From NCBI RefSeq assembly GCF_020991475.1, contig NZ_JAJMPA010000001.1:2542001-2606000 (forward strand): a stretch of 64,000 bases of DNA. Direction: 5' to 3'. This document shows positions 9,067-17,606 of this stretch, in pieces. Positions within the stretch are counted from its first letter, which is position 1; every line of letters starts with the position of its first letter. Origin of the DNA: Pedobacter sp. MC2016-14 (GTDB lineage Bacteria > Bacteroidota > Bacteroidia > Sphingobacteriales > Sphingobacteriaceae). Under the pieces are notes generated by a model. That model was not told the DNA's origin, searched no databases, and worked only from the letters and a program-made list of their open reading frames with translations. Both the position numbers and the translations under genes were made by a program.

Positions 9067-10761
9067 ATGAACACATTACACACGTACGATTATGTCGTAT
9101 TTTTTATCTACTTTATTATTGTATCCTCTTATGGGATTTGGGTTTACAGAAAAAAGAAATCTGCCACCCGAGACTCTAAAGATTATTTTCTTGCAGAAGG
9201 ATCATTAACCTGGTGGGCCATTGGCGCCTCTTTAATTGCATCAAACATCTCTGCCGAACAATTTATTGGAATGAGCGGCTCCGGATTTAAAATGGGTTTA
9301 GCGATTGCTACTTATGAGTGGATGGCAGCAGCAACCTTAATTGTAGTTGCTGTTTTTTTTATTCCGGTATATCTTAAAAATAAGATTTTTACCATGCCCC
9401 AGTTTCTTAGCCAGCGTTACAATGGTACCGTAGCTATGATTATGGCTATATTCTGGCTCATGTTGTACATTGTGGTCAACCTGATGTCTATTTTATACCT
9501 TGGAGCCTTAGCCATAAGTAACATTTCTGGAGTAGATATTTTTACCTGTATAGCTTTGCTTGCAGTGTTTTCCATTTTGATTACGCTGGGCGGTATGAAA
9601 GTTATCGGTTACACGGATGTAATACAGGTGTTTTTCCTCATTCTGGGTGGATTAGTTGCTACCTATATCGCGCTTGATCTACTGGCTACTAAATCCGGGC
9701 AGGTAGGGGTGATGAACGGATTAACCTTGTTGCATAATGAAGCCAATGATCATTTCCATATGATATTTGACAAAGAAAACCGCAACTATATCAGTTTACC
9801 AGGTCTTTCGGTGTTAATTGGCGGTATGTGGATTGTGAACCTTAACTACTGGGGTTGTAATCAGTATATCACGCAACGTGCCCTGGGCGCTGACTTAAAA
9901 ACAGCAAGGGGCGGAATTTTATTTGCTGCTTTCTTAAAGCTATTGATGCCTGCAATTGTGGTGTTGCCTGGAATTGCAGCGTATGTTTTGTATACAAAAT
10001 ATGGCATGTTCCATACCGAAATGCTGGATTCAAAGGGTATTGTAGATGTAAATAAAGCCTATCCGAGTTTGTTGAATTTATTGCCTCTTGGTATTAAAGG
10101 TTTGTCTTTTGCTGCACTTACTGCGGCTATAGTAGCCTCTCTTGCGGGTAAAGCAAATAGTATCGCTACCATATTTACCTTAGATATTTACAAAAAAGCC
10201 ATTAACCAAAATGCTTCCGAAAACAATATGGTTAATGTAGGTAAGATTACCGTTGTCATTTCCATTATTCTTGCAGTAATTATGTCGCTGATTATCGGAG
10301 AGCAGCTTATGGGCGAGGGTAAACAAGGATTTAATTACATTCAGGAATATACTGGTTTTGTCTCTCCTGGAATTTTTGCCATGTTTATTTTAGGGTTTTT
10401 CTGGAAAAGGACCACTTCAAATGCGGCACTTTTTGCTACCATAGGTGGCTTTATATTTTCTATTGTCCTTAAGTTTTTACCACTTTGGGTAAACCTGGAT
10501 TTTTTAACCCCGTATGGTTTATATCAACCTAATTTTGATAATAACGGAATCTTTGAAATTCCATTCCTGGACAGAATGGGATTGGTATTCTTACTCTGTA
10601 TTATAGGAATGAGTATCATTACCAACATTGAAAATAGAAGGGGTGTAGTTCCTAAAGGTCTGGAAGTAGATACAAAGATGTTTAAAACCTCTCCGGGTTT
10701 TGCAATCGGTGCGCTTATTATTATCGTGATGTTAACTGCACTTTATACCATTTTTTGGTAA
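9067..10761 (+). CDS. Sodium:solute symporter (SSS family, SGLT-like)
   Basis: Inner-membrane Na+-coupled transporter of 564 aa with about 13-14 hydrophobic segments. The N-terminal DYFLAEGSLTWWAIGASLIASNISAEQFIGMSG is the classic SSS signature of sugar symporters (visible as SLTWWAIGASLIASNISAEQ), and WGCNQYITQRALGA resembles the sugar-site helix of vSGLT-type proteins. The substrate cannot be read from sequence; a pentose or uronate would fit the nearby pectin and xylose genes. It is 103 nt downstream of ndh in an AT-rich gap and 26 nt upstream of the small secreted protein, with which it probably forms a unit. Confidence 0.88.
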   Translation: MNTLHTYDYVVFFIYFIIVSSYGIWVYRKKKSATRDSKDYFLAEGSLTWWAIGASLIASNISAEQFIGMSGSGFKMGLAIATYEWMAAATLIVVAVFFIPVYLKNKIFTMPQFLSQRYNGTVAMIMAIFWLMLYIVVNLMSILYLGALAISNISGVDIFTCIALLAVFSILITLGGMKVIGYTDVIQVFFLILGGLVATYIALDLLATKSGQVGVMNGLTLLHNEANDHFHMIFDKENRNYISLPGLSVLIGGMWIVNLNYWGCNQYITQRALGADLKTARGGILFAAFLKLLMPAIVVLPGIAAYVLYTKYGMFHTEMLDSKGIVDVNKAYPSLLNLLPLGIKGLSFAALTAAIVASLAGKANSIATIFTLDIYKKAINQNASENNMVNVGKITVVISIILAVIMSLIIGEQLMGEGKQGFNYIQEYTGFVSPGIFAMFILGFFWKRTTSNAALFATIGGFIFSIVLKFLPLWVNLDFLTPYGLYQPNFDNNGIFEIPFLDRMGLVFLLCIIGMSIITNIENRRGVVPKGLEVDTKMFKTSPGFAIGALIIIVMLTALYTIFW

Positions 10762-10787
10762 CTTGACTTCGATAAATTAAAAGAATT

Positions 10788-11255
10788 ATGAAAACCATTA
10801 TCACAACAGTATTACTAATGACAGCAAGTATTTTAACACAGGCACAAAGCAAAGTGCCTGTAATAAGCAAGGAAGAAACTGCGGTAAACGCAGGCATTGA
10901 AAAATTAAGGGTAGCCATGATAGCCGGAGATAAAGCAGGTTTGGAAAGTGTGCTTGGAAAAGAGCTTTATTATACACACTCTAATGGGCACATTGAAACC
11001 CGTGAGCAATTTATAAAGGCAATTAGTACCAAGAAATCTGATTTTGTTAAAATTGATTTGGTACATCCTTCTGTTAAGTTTTTACTGGAAGGTGAAATTG
11101 CACTTGCCAGACACATTTTAGTGGCCGATACCAATGATGGCGGCGTGCCAAGGCATATTTTTCTTGGTATTGTACAGATTTGGAAGAAAGAAAAAGGAGA
11201 CTGGAAGATGATCTCCAGATCTTCATTCCACGTGCCTGAAGAAGACGCACATTAA
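10788..11255 (+). CDS. Secreted SnoaL-like (NTF2-fold, DUF4440-type) protein
   Basis: A 155-aa protein with a Sec signal (residues 1-19, ending LTQAQ) followed by a cone-shaped NTF2-like fold pattern: AVNAGIEKLRVAMIAGDKAG, then YYTHSNGHIETREQFIKAI and IVQIWKKEKGDWKMISRSSF. These are the hallmarks of the DUF4440/SnoaL-like group, whose members range from isomerases to pure binding proteins, so no reaction can be assigned. It follows the SSS symporter by 26 nt and is followed by a strong bidirectional hairpin, so it is the end of that unit. Confidence 0.8.
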   Translation: MKTIITTVLLMTASILTQAQSKVPVISKEETAVNAGIEKLRVAMIAGDKAGLESVLGKELYYTHSNGHIETREQFIKAISTKKSDFVKIDLVHPSVKFLLEGEIALARHILVADTNDGGVPRHIFLGIVQIWKKEKGDWKMISRSSFHVPEEDAH

Positions 11256-11268
11256 TATATTTTTGGAG

Positions 11269-11296
11269 TCGTCATCCCTACAGAGCGGGATGACGA
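11269..11296. terminator. Bidirectional hairpin between convergent genes
   Basis: A perfect 10-bp inverted repeat, TCGTCATCCC (11269-11278) and GGGATGACGA (11287-11296), with an 8-nt loop. It lies 14 nt after the SnoaL-like gene and 24 nt after the end of the convergent LacI gene, so it can terminate both. GTCATCCC/GGGATGAC arms resemble dispersed palindromes common in Bacteroidota genomes. T-tracts are weak on both sides. Confidence 0.7.
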
Positions 11297-11319
11297 TTAC
11301 TAGAAACAAAAGATAAGTA

Positions 11320-12345
11320 TTATAGAATTGTGCTGTTACGTATAAACATGCTGGTATCCAGAACTTTCTTTTCAAACTCATACACCGGATATTTGCTTTC
11401 TATCAGTTTAATCAGCATATCTGTAGCAATTTGTCCAATTTCGAAAGCAGGTTGACGTACAGAGGTTAAAGAAGGGTTCAATAGATCTAAAACATCAGAA
11501 TTGCTGAATCCTGCAATGGCCATATCTTCGGGAACTTTGATGCCCAGGGTTTTAAAAACAATCAAACAACCCATACTAAGCCGATCGCCCGCTATAAATA
11601 AGGCATCAGGTCTATCTGCCAAATCCATCAGCTCTTTAACTGCAATTTCTACCTCTTCATGAAACATGCCCCCATGCGGACAATGTTTAATATAATTTTC
11701 ATTTACAGGTATGCCATGATCTTTCAAGGCCTGCTTATAGCCTTTCAGCCTTTCAATACTGATAGAAAGATGCTCAGAACTGGTTAAATGAGCTATTTTT
11801 TTGCAGCCTTGACTAATGAGTTGGGCGGTAGCTTTATACGCTCCTTTTTCATTGTCTGCTATTACCTTATGGGTATCTATTTCATCGGCCACCCGATCAA
11901 AAAATACGATGGGTAAACCACGGTCATGCAAGTTCTTTAAATGCGTAACATCATTTGTTTCAGAGGATAGAGAGATCAGAAGCCCGTCTACAGAGCGGGA
12001 AGCTAAATGCTGAACATTTACTTTTTCACGATCGTAAGATTCATGTGTTTGTGTGATAATTACGTGGTAGCCCCGGTCATAAGCAATAGATTCAATACCA
12101 TTAATGGCCTGTGAAAAATAATTGTTGGCCACTTCACTTACAATTACACCAATAGATTTACTTCGGCGTTCTTTTAAGCTTAGTGCAATCGGGTTTGGAA
12201 AATAATTTATTTTTTGTGCGTACTCCAGTACTATCTTTTTTGTCTCTGCACTAATCTCATGGGTATCTCTTAAAGCTCTTGAAACAGTGGAGGTTGAAAG
12301 CCCCAGGGCTTTGGCAATGTCTTTTAAAGTAGAAGGCTCAAACAT
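11320..12345 (-). CDS. LacI-family transcriptional regulator (pectin locus)
   Basis: A 341-aa regulator. The N-terminal helix-turn-helix reads LKDIAKALGLSTSTVSRALR (residues 7-26), followed by the hinge region and a periplasmic-binding-protein-like effector domain (SIGVIVSEVANNYFSQAI, then FFDRVADE, IAGFSNSD and SVRQPAFEIG). Effector unknown. It is divergent from the SusC gene at 12611 across a 265-nt intergenic region containing a LacI-type palindrome (12448-12470), so it most likely controls the pectin locus and perhaps itself. Sugar or oligo-uronide sensing is inferred from position only. Confidence 0.9.
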   Translation of the reverse strand: MFEPSTLKDIAKALGLSTSTVSRALRDTHEISAETKKIVLEYAQKINYFPNPIALSLKERRSKSIGVIVSEVANNYFSQAINGIESIAYDRGYHVIITQTHESYDREKVNVQHLASRSVDGLLISLSSETNDVTHLKNLHDRGLPIVFFDRVADEIDTHKVIADNEKGAYKATAQLISQGCKKIAHLTSSEHLSISIERLKGYKQALKDHGIPVNENYIKHCPHGGMFHEEVEIAVKELMDLADRPDALFIAGDRLSMGCLIVFKTLGIKVPEDMAIAGFSNSDVLDLLNPSLTSVRQPAFEIGQIATDMLIKLIESKYPVYEFEKKVLDTSMFIRNSTIL

Positions 12346-12447
12346 GAATAGCAGCTATAAAATAATGAGGTATATTACAAATCAATAATGAATTATTGCA
12401 AGATAAGGTTAATACTAAACTTATAAAAATTTTTAAGTAATAGTATG

Positions 12448-12470
12448 GCAACGTTCTCGGGAACGATTGC
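12448..12470. promoter_or_regulatory. Candidate LacI-type operator upstream of pectin SusC
   Basis: An interrupted palindrome with outer arms GCAA/TTGC and an inner CGTTC-TCGG-GAACG centred on CG, as is usual for LacI-family operators. It lies 141 nt upstream of the SusC start and 103 nt upstream of the divergent LacI gene. No other palindrome of this quality was seen in this gap. A possible SusC promoter element (TACACTTG at 12517-12524) is downstream, but its fit to consensus is poor. Confidence 0.5.
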
Positions 12471-12610
12471 ACAGATTTATGTATTCCTATTGAATACGTT
12501 ATTAAAAAAAACAATGTACACTTGCTTAAGGAGTACGCCCAAGGTATTTCCGATAACCAAATATTATAACCAATATTCCCCAGCTGAGGCTTGGGATTAA
12601 TCTAAAAAGT

Positions 12611-15600
12611 ATGAAGAGAACATTACTCCTGTTTTCATTATTTTTGACTTTTTTTGGCGCTGCTCAAGCCCAAACAAGACAAGTAACTGGAAAAGTCACA
12701 GACAAATCAAACAACGAAACCATTCCTGGCGTAAGTATTACCGTTAAAGGTACAAACGTAGTAGTAAGTACAGATACGAAAGGAGAATTTAAAATCGCGG
12801 TGCCTACTACAGGCACTGTTGTATTGGTAGCCCGCTATGTAGGCTATAAGCCGTCCGAGATTACGGTGGGCACACAAACTAAAATTAACTTTTCTTTAGC
12901 TGAAGATGTAAATACCCTTAACGAAGTGGTGGTAAACATCGGTTACGGAACAGTAAAGAAAAAGGACTTAACGGGTGCGGTATCTTCTGTAACTGCCGAC
13001 GTAATTGCAGCAGCTCCGGTTTCTTCAGCACTACAGGCCATTCAGGGTAGAGTTGCCGGTGTGAATATATCCTCTACAGAAGGCTCTCCTGATGCGGAGA
13101 TGACCATTAGGGTAAGGGGAGGCGGATCGCTTACCGGTGACAATACACCACTTTACATTTTAGATGGTTTCCCTGTTGCTTCTATTTCTGATATTGCGCC
13201 AGCGGATATTGAATCAATTGATATCTTAAAAGATGCCTCGTCTACTGCTATTTATGGATCAAGAGGTGCTAATGGTGTAATCTTGGTTACCACTAAAAAT
13301 AGTAAAAATGGAAAAACAGCCATTAGTTTCAGCTCTTTTACAGGGATTAGAAAACTAGCAAAAAAATTGGATGTATTGACTCCATTGGATTATGCAACAT
13401 TTCAATATGAGCGCTCTTTGTTGGCAAATGCGCCAAATGAATACACAAAGTATTTCGGGAACTACCAGGATATTGACCTATATGGTAATGTAGTTCCAAA
13501 TGACTGGCAGGAAATCGTTTTTGGACGTACGGGTACCACTTACAATCAAAACTTAAACATTAGTGGCGGTGGCGAGAAAACTAAATTCAGTTTAAGTCAT
13601 AGTTATGTGAAAGACAAGGCTATAATGATTGGGTCTGGCTATCAGAGGCATAATATGAATTTTAAGTTAAATCATAAATTGTATGATAAATTAACCCTTG
13701 ATTTTGGTGTTAGATATTCAGATACTAAAACAGAAGGTGGTGGAGCTAACGAGCAAAACGAGAAATCATCGGCAGATTCGAGATTAAAGTACGCTATGAT
13801 TTATCCTGCTTTTCCAGTTGGAGATTTAACGGATAATGACGTTACTGATCCGAATTTCAATCTATATAATCCAATTGATGCGATTTATGACAATGATCAG
13901 CTAATTCGTAGAAAGATGACCAATTTAAGCGGAGCATTAACCTATAATATTGTTGATGGACTAAGGCTGCGTTCCGAAATTGGTTATGATGGGTATAAAA
14001 ATGAACAGGACCGTTACTACGGTAGTACAACTTACTTTGTAATTAATAACGTTGCATTATACCCGGGGCTACCAGCAGTTATTTTTACAAATACAACCAG
14101 AAATGCAATAAGAAATACCAATACACTATCTTATGATTTTAAGAAGTTATTAGGCAAAGATCATAACCTTAACTTCCTGCTAGGGCATGAATATATTAAA
14201 ACAGCACAGGAAATACATACTACACAGATTGACGGATTTCCTGCCACCTATGATTTTGATGCTACACGTAAACTATCTGGACAAGGTAAAGAAAGTAAAT
14301 CAGCGAAAGTGTTTAGCCCTGATGATGTTTTGCTATCTTTTTTCAGCAGGGCAAATTATGATTATAAAGGAAAGTATCTGTTAAGTGCTACCTTTAGAGC
14401 AGATGGTTCATCTAAATTTTTAGGAAGTAAAAACCGTTGGGGGTATTTCCCATCTGCTTCTGGTGCCTGGAGAATTTCTGCTGAGGAATTCATGGATGAC
14501 ACAAAGTCATGGTTAAATGATTTAAAATTAAGACTTAGTTACGGAACAGCGGGAAACAACAATATTCCAGTTGGCCAGACTATTCAATTATTCGCTCCAA
14601 ATGACCCTTCAACGCCTGTTTATACAAATGGATATGCCAACTTCTTAGCACCTAATAAAACTCAGGCCAATCCCGATTTGAAATGGGAAACTACAATTAC
14701 CAGAAATATTGGTTTAGACTTCTCCCTGTTTAATTCGAAGGTTACTGGTACAATAGACCTATATAAAAATAAGACAAAAGACTTACTCCTCTTGTATTTA
14801 ACAGGGGGCGGTGGTTATGATAACCAGTATCGCAATATAGGCGCAACAGAAAATAAGGGTCTGGAGTTTTCTGCTAACTGGAATGCGGTTAGAAAAACTA
14901 ACTTTGATTTAAGCCTTAATGCAAATATTAGTTTTAACAAGAATAAAGTACAATCATTAGGTGGATTGTCTAATTATCCAGGGACTTCTGGATGGGCATC
15001 CACAGAAATTGGCGAAGATTATCGAGTTGAAGAAGGTGCTTCTGTAGGAAGGATTTTTGGGTATCAAAGCGATGGAAGATATAATGTTTCTGATTTTCTT
15101 CCTTATAATGGATCAGCCTGGCAACGAAAACCCGGCGTAGTGAACGCAACTGATATGATTGGTACGCTAAGACCGGGTTCAATGAAATTAAAAGATTTAA
15201 ATGGAGATGGAGTTATTAATTTATCTGACAGAACAATTATAGGTAACGCAACTCCTTCACATACTGGTGGTTTCTCTATAAATACAAGAATTTACAACTT
15301 CGATATTGGTACTTACTTTAACTGGAGTTATGGCAACGACATTTATAACGCCAATAAAATTGAATATACTTCTACCAGTAAATATAATTCTAGAAATATG
15401 ATTTCGGTAATGGAAACAGGTTCACGATGGACGAACTTGCGTGCTAATGGAACGATTAGCAACGATGGCGCGGAATTAGAAGCAATGAATGCCAACACCA
15501 CACTTTGGTCGCCATATATGTCTAAATATGTACTTACAGACTGGGCTGTAGAAGATGGATCATTTCTGAGATTGGGAACCTTAACCCTTGGTTATACTTT

Positions 15601-15802
15601 AGGTAAGGATTTGTCTAAAAAGCTTGGAATGAAAAGCCTAAGGGTTTATACTTCAGCATATAATTTATTTGTGATTACAAATTATTCTGGATTTGATCCT
15701 GAAGTATCAACCAGAAGGAAAGACCCACTAACCCCAGGGGTAGATTATTCTGCATATCCAAAAAGTAAAACATATGTAGTTGGTTTAAATGTGAATTTTT
15801 AA
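12611..15802 (+). CDS. SusC/RagA-type TonB-linked outer membrane receptor (pectin locus)
   Basis: Outer-membrane import barrel of 1063 aa that works with the adjacent SusD lipoprotein to bring in oligosaccharides using TonB energy. Residues 1-20 are a Sec signal (ending AQA-Q). Residues about 23-110 form a carboxypeptidase-regulatory-like domain (VTGKVTDKSNNETIPGVSIT). The plug follows, with LQAIQGRVAGVNI and the SusC signature DASSTAIYGSRGANGVILV at about 205-225. The rest is a 22-strand-type barrel ending in a C-terminal NVNF. There is no STN domain, so it is not part of an ECF-sigma cascade; control by the divergent LacI gene is more likely. SusD follows after 21 nt. Substrate is inferred from downstream PL1 and CE8 genes to be pectin fragments. 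Confidence 0.95.
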   Translation: MKRTLLLFSLFLTFFGAAQAQTRQVTGKVTDKSNNETIPGVSITVKGTNVVVSTDTKGEFKIAVPTTGTVVLVARYVGYKPSEITVGTQTKINFSLAEDVNTLNEVVVNIGYGTVKKKDLTGAVSSVTADVIAAAPVSSALQAIQGRVAGVNISSTEGSPDAEMTIRVRGGGSLTGDNTPLYILDGFPVASISDIAPADIESIDILKDASSTAIYGSRGANGVILVTTKNSKNGKTAISFSSFTGIRKLAKKLDVLTPLDYATFQYERSLLANAPNEYTKYFGNYQDIDLYGNVVPNDWQEIVFGRTGTTYNQNLNISGGGEKTKFSLSHSYVKDKAIMIGSGYQRHNMNFKLNHKLYDKLTLDFGVRYSDTKTEGGGANEQNEKSSADSRLKYAMIYPAFPVGDLTDNDVTDPNFNLYNPIDAIYDNDQLIRRKMTNLSGALTYNIVDGLRLRSEIGYDGYKNEQDRYYGSTTYFVINNVALYPGLPAVIFTNTTRNAIRNTNTLSYDFKKLLGKDHNLNFLLGHEYIKTAQEIHTTQIDGFPATYDFDATRKLSGQGKESKSAKVFSPDDVLLSFFSRANYDYKGKYLLSATFRADGSSKFLGSKNRWGYFPSASGAWRISAEEFMDDTKSWLNDLKLRLSYGTAGNNNIPVGQTIQLFAPNDPSTPVYTNGYANFLAPNKTQANPDLKWETTITRNIGLDFSLFNSKVTGTIDLYKNKTKDLLLLYLTGGGGYDNQYRNIGATENKGLEFSANWNAVRKTNFDLSLNANISFNKNKVQSLGGLSNYPGTSGWASTEIGEDYRVEEGASVGRIFGYQSDGRYNVSDFLPYNGSAWQRKPGVVNATDMIGTLRPGSMKLKDLNGDGVINLSDRTIIGNATPSHTGGFSINTRIYNFDIGTYFNWSYGNDIYNANKIEYTSTSKYNSRNMISVMETGSRWTNLRANGTISNDGAELEAMNANTTLWSPYMSKYVLTDWAVEDGSFLRLGTLTLGYTLGKDLSKKLGMKSLRVYTSAYNLFVITNYSGFDPEVSTRRKDPLTPGVDYSAYPKSKTYVVGLNVNF

Positions 15803-15823
15803 ATAGCTATCAAAATTAGAATC

Positions 15824-17596
15824 ATGAAAAAGATTATATATATACTATCCGCGGTAATCACAATTGGCTTAGGAAGCGGTTGTAAACGCACTTTTGATAC
15901 TCCAAATGAGTCTGCTTTAGATCCGTCTATTGTTTTCTCAACACCTTCATTGGCCGAACCTGCTGTAGCAGGAATTCTGCAGTCATTTGGTGAAACCAAT
16001 TCTTACCGTGGCCGTTATCTGGTAAATTATGGTATAAATACTGATGTTGAGGTTTATAACAGTTTAAAATCAACTACAGGTGAACAGGCAAGATTATCCA
16101 ATTACAATACCAATGTAGATAATGGACAAATGAATACTGATAATAATGCCTGGGCAAAATTCTACGAAGGTATAGAAAGAGCCAATCTTGCGGTTTCAGG
16201 TCTTAGAAAATACGGTAACATAGCTGCAAATCCAGAGATGGCTCAGATTTTAGGTGAAGTTTTAACAATAAGAGCAGTTTTATATAACGACCTAATTAAA
16301 GGCTGGGGCGATGTGCCGGCACGTTTTGAACCAATTGAACTGGCTACTAATTATTTGCCAAGAAGTGATCGCGATGTGATTTATAAACAATTACTGGCAG
16401 ATTTAGCTGAGGCTCAAAATTACCTGCCATGGCCAAATGGCAATGCAAAAACCAGTTCAGTTGAGCATGTAAGTAAAGCATTTGCAAAAGGTTTAAGAGC
16501 TCGTTTGGCTTTAGGTGCGTGTGGTTATGCTCAGCGTTTGGATGGTACCGTTCGTTTAAGTACGGATCCTGATCTAACTAGTGCTAAAATGTACGCCATT
16601 GCAAAAAAAGAATGTGTTGACATTATCGATAGCAAAAGTTTGAAACTGCTTGCTTTTAAAGATGTATTTGTAAAATTGAATGAAGAAGCCGGGGCAGCTG
16701 GTTTAGAATCTATATGGGAGATTCCATTTAGTGAAAACAGAGGAAGGGTAATTTTTGATCTTGGTGTAAGGCATACAACTACTGATAAATATACAGCACA
16801 AGCGAGAGGAGGAAATGATGGGCCAAATCCAATCATGTATTATGAATATGAAACCGGTGATGTGAGAAGGGATGTTTCAATAGTTTCTTATGAATGGACA
16901 AATGGGATACAGGTTCCTTCGGCCCTTAGTCGTCAATATTTTGGCAAATATCGTTACGAGTGGATGAAGCGAAGGGTAACCAATACCAATGATGATGGTT
17001 TAAACTGGATGTATATGCGCTATGCTGATGTGGTATTGATGGCTGCCGAGGCAGTGAATGCGATAGATGGACATGACGCTGCCGCTCCTTATTTAAAAAT
17101 GATCCGTGACCGTGCATTTCCAAATGATCCTGCAAAAGTCGCCACATTTATGACAGCTGCTACTGTATCTGATGCTACTTTTCAACTTGCAATAGAAAAC
17201 GAAAGGGCATTAGAGTTTGTTGGAGAAATGTTAAGAAAAGCTGATTTGATCCGCTGGAATAAGTTAAGTTCAAAACTGAACGAAGCAAAGACTAAATTGA
17301 TTCAACTTGAAAACAGGCAAGGTAAATATGCTACTGTTAATACCAAAATTTATTACAAAACGCTTGCTGATGGAGAAACGGTTCAGATTTATGGCTTAAA
17401 CCCAGGCGAAACAGGCGTTCCAGATGCATCTTATACATTAAATAAAACATGGACAATGGTTTCTTCTGGAGAGCCTACATCATATTGGGAGTCTTTATTT
17501 ATCAAAGATCCTAACCTACAGCAGTACTGGCCAATATGGCAAGTCTTTTTAAACAACTCAAACGGGCTGTTAAATAACAAAAATTTAGGTTTATAA
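15824..17596 (+). CDS. SusD/RagB-type outer membrane lipoprotein (pectin locus)
   Basis: Surface glycan-binding lid for the upstream SusC barrel. The 590-aa protein has a lipoprotein signal with Cys20 (GLGSGC), an N-terminal SusD-like region (WAKFYEGIERANLAVSGL, then ILGEVLTIRAVLYNDLIKGWGDVP) and the C-terminal RagB signature region (YMRYADVVLMAAEAVN and ENERALEFVGEMLRKADLIRW). TPR-like helices are implied by this pattern. It lies 21 nt after SusC and 10 nt before the beta-helix lipoprotein, in one operon. Ligand specificity cannot be read from sequence. Confidence 0.95.
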   Translation: MKKIIYILSAVITIGLGSGCKRTFDTPNESALDPSIVFSTPSLAEPAVAGILQSFGETNSYRGRYLVNYGINTDVEVYNSLKSTTGEQARLSNYNTNVDNGQMNTDNNAWAKFYEGIERANLAVSGLRKYGNIAANPEMAQILGEVLTIRAVLYNDLIKGWGDVPARFEPIELATNYLPRSDRDVIYKQLLADLAEAQNYLPWPNGNAKTSSVEHVSKAFAKGLRARLALGACGYAQRLDGTVRLSTDPDLTSAKMYAIAKKECVDIIDSKSLKLLAFKDVFVKLNEEAGAAGLESIWEIPFSENRGRVIFDLGVRHTTTDKYTAQARGGNDGPNPIMYYEYETGDVRRDVSIVSYEWTNGIQVPSALSRQYFGKYRYEWMKRRVTNTNDDGLNWMYMRYADVVLMAAEAVNAIDGHDAAAPYLKMIRDRAFPNDPAKVATFMTAATVSDATFQLAIENERALEFVGEMLRKADLIRWNKLSSKLNEAKTKLIQLENRQGKYATVNTKIYYKTLADGETVQIYGLNPGETGVPDASYTLNKTWTMVSSGEPTSYWESLFIKDPNLQQYWPIWQVFLNNSNGLLNNKNLGL

Positions 17597-17606
17597 TCAT
17601 CATCTT

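Noticed and set aside
8822..9067. 81-aa + strand open frame spanning the ndh end and the gap before the SSS gene
   Set aside because: Two thirds of it overlap ndh in another frame, with no start signal or family resemblance.
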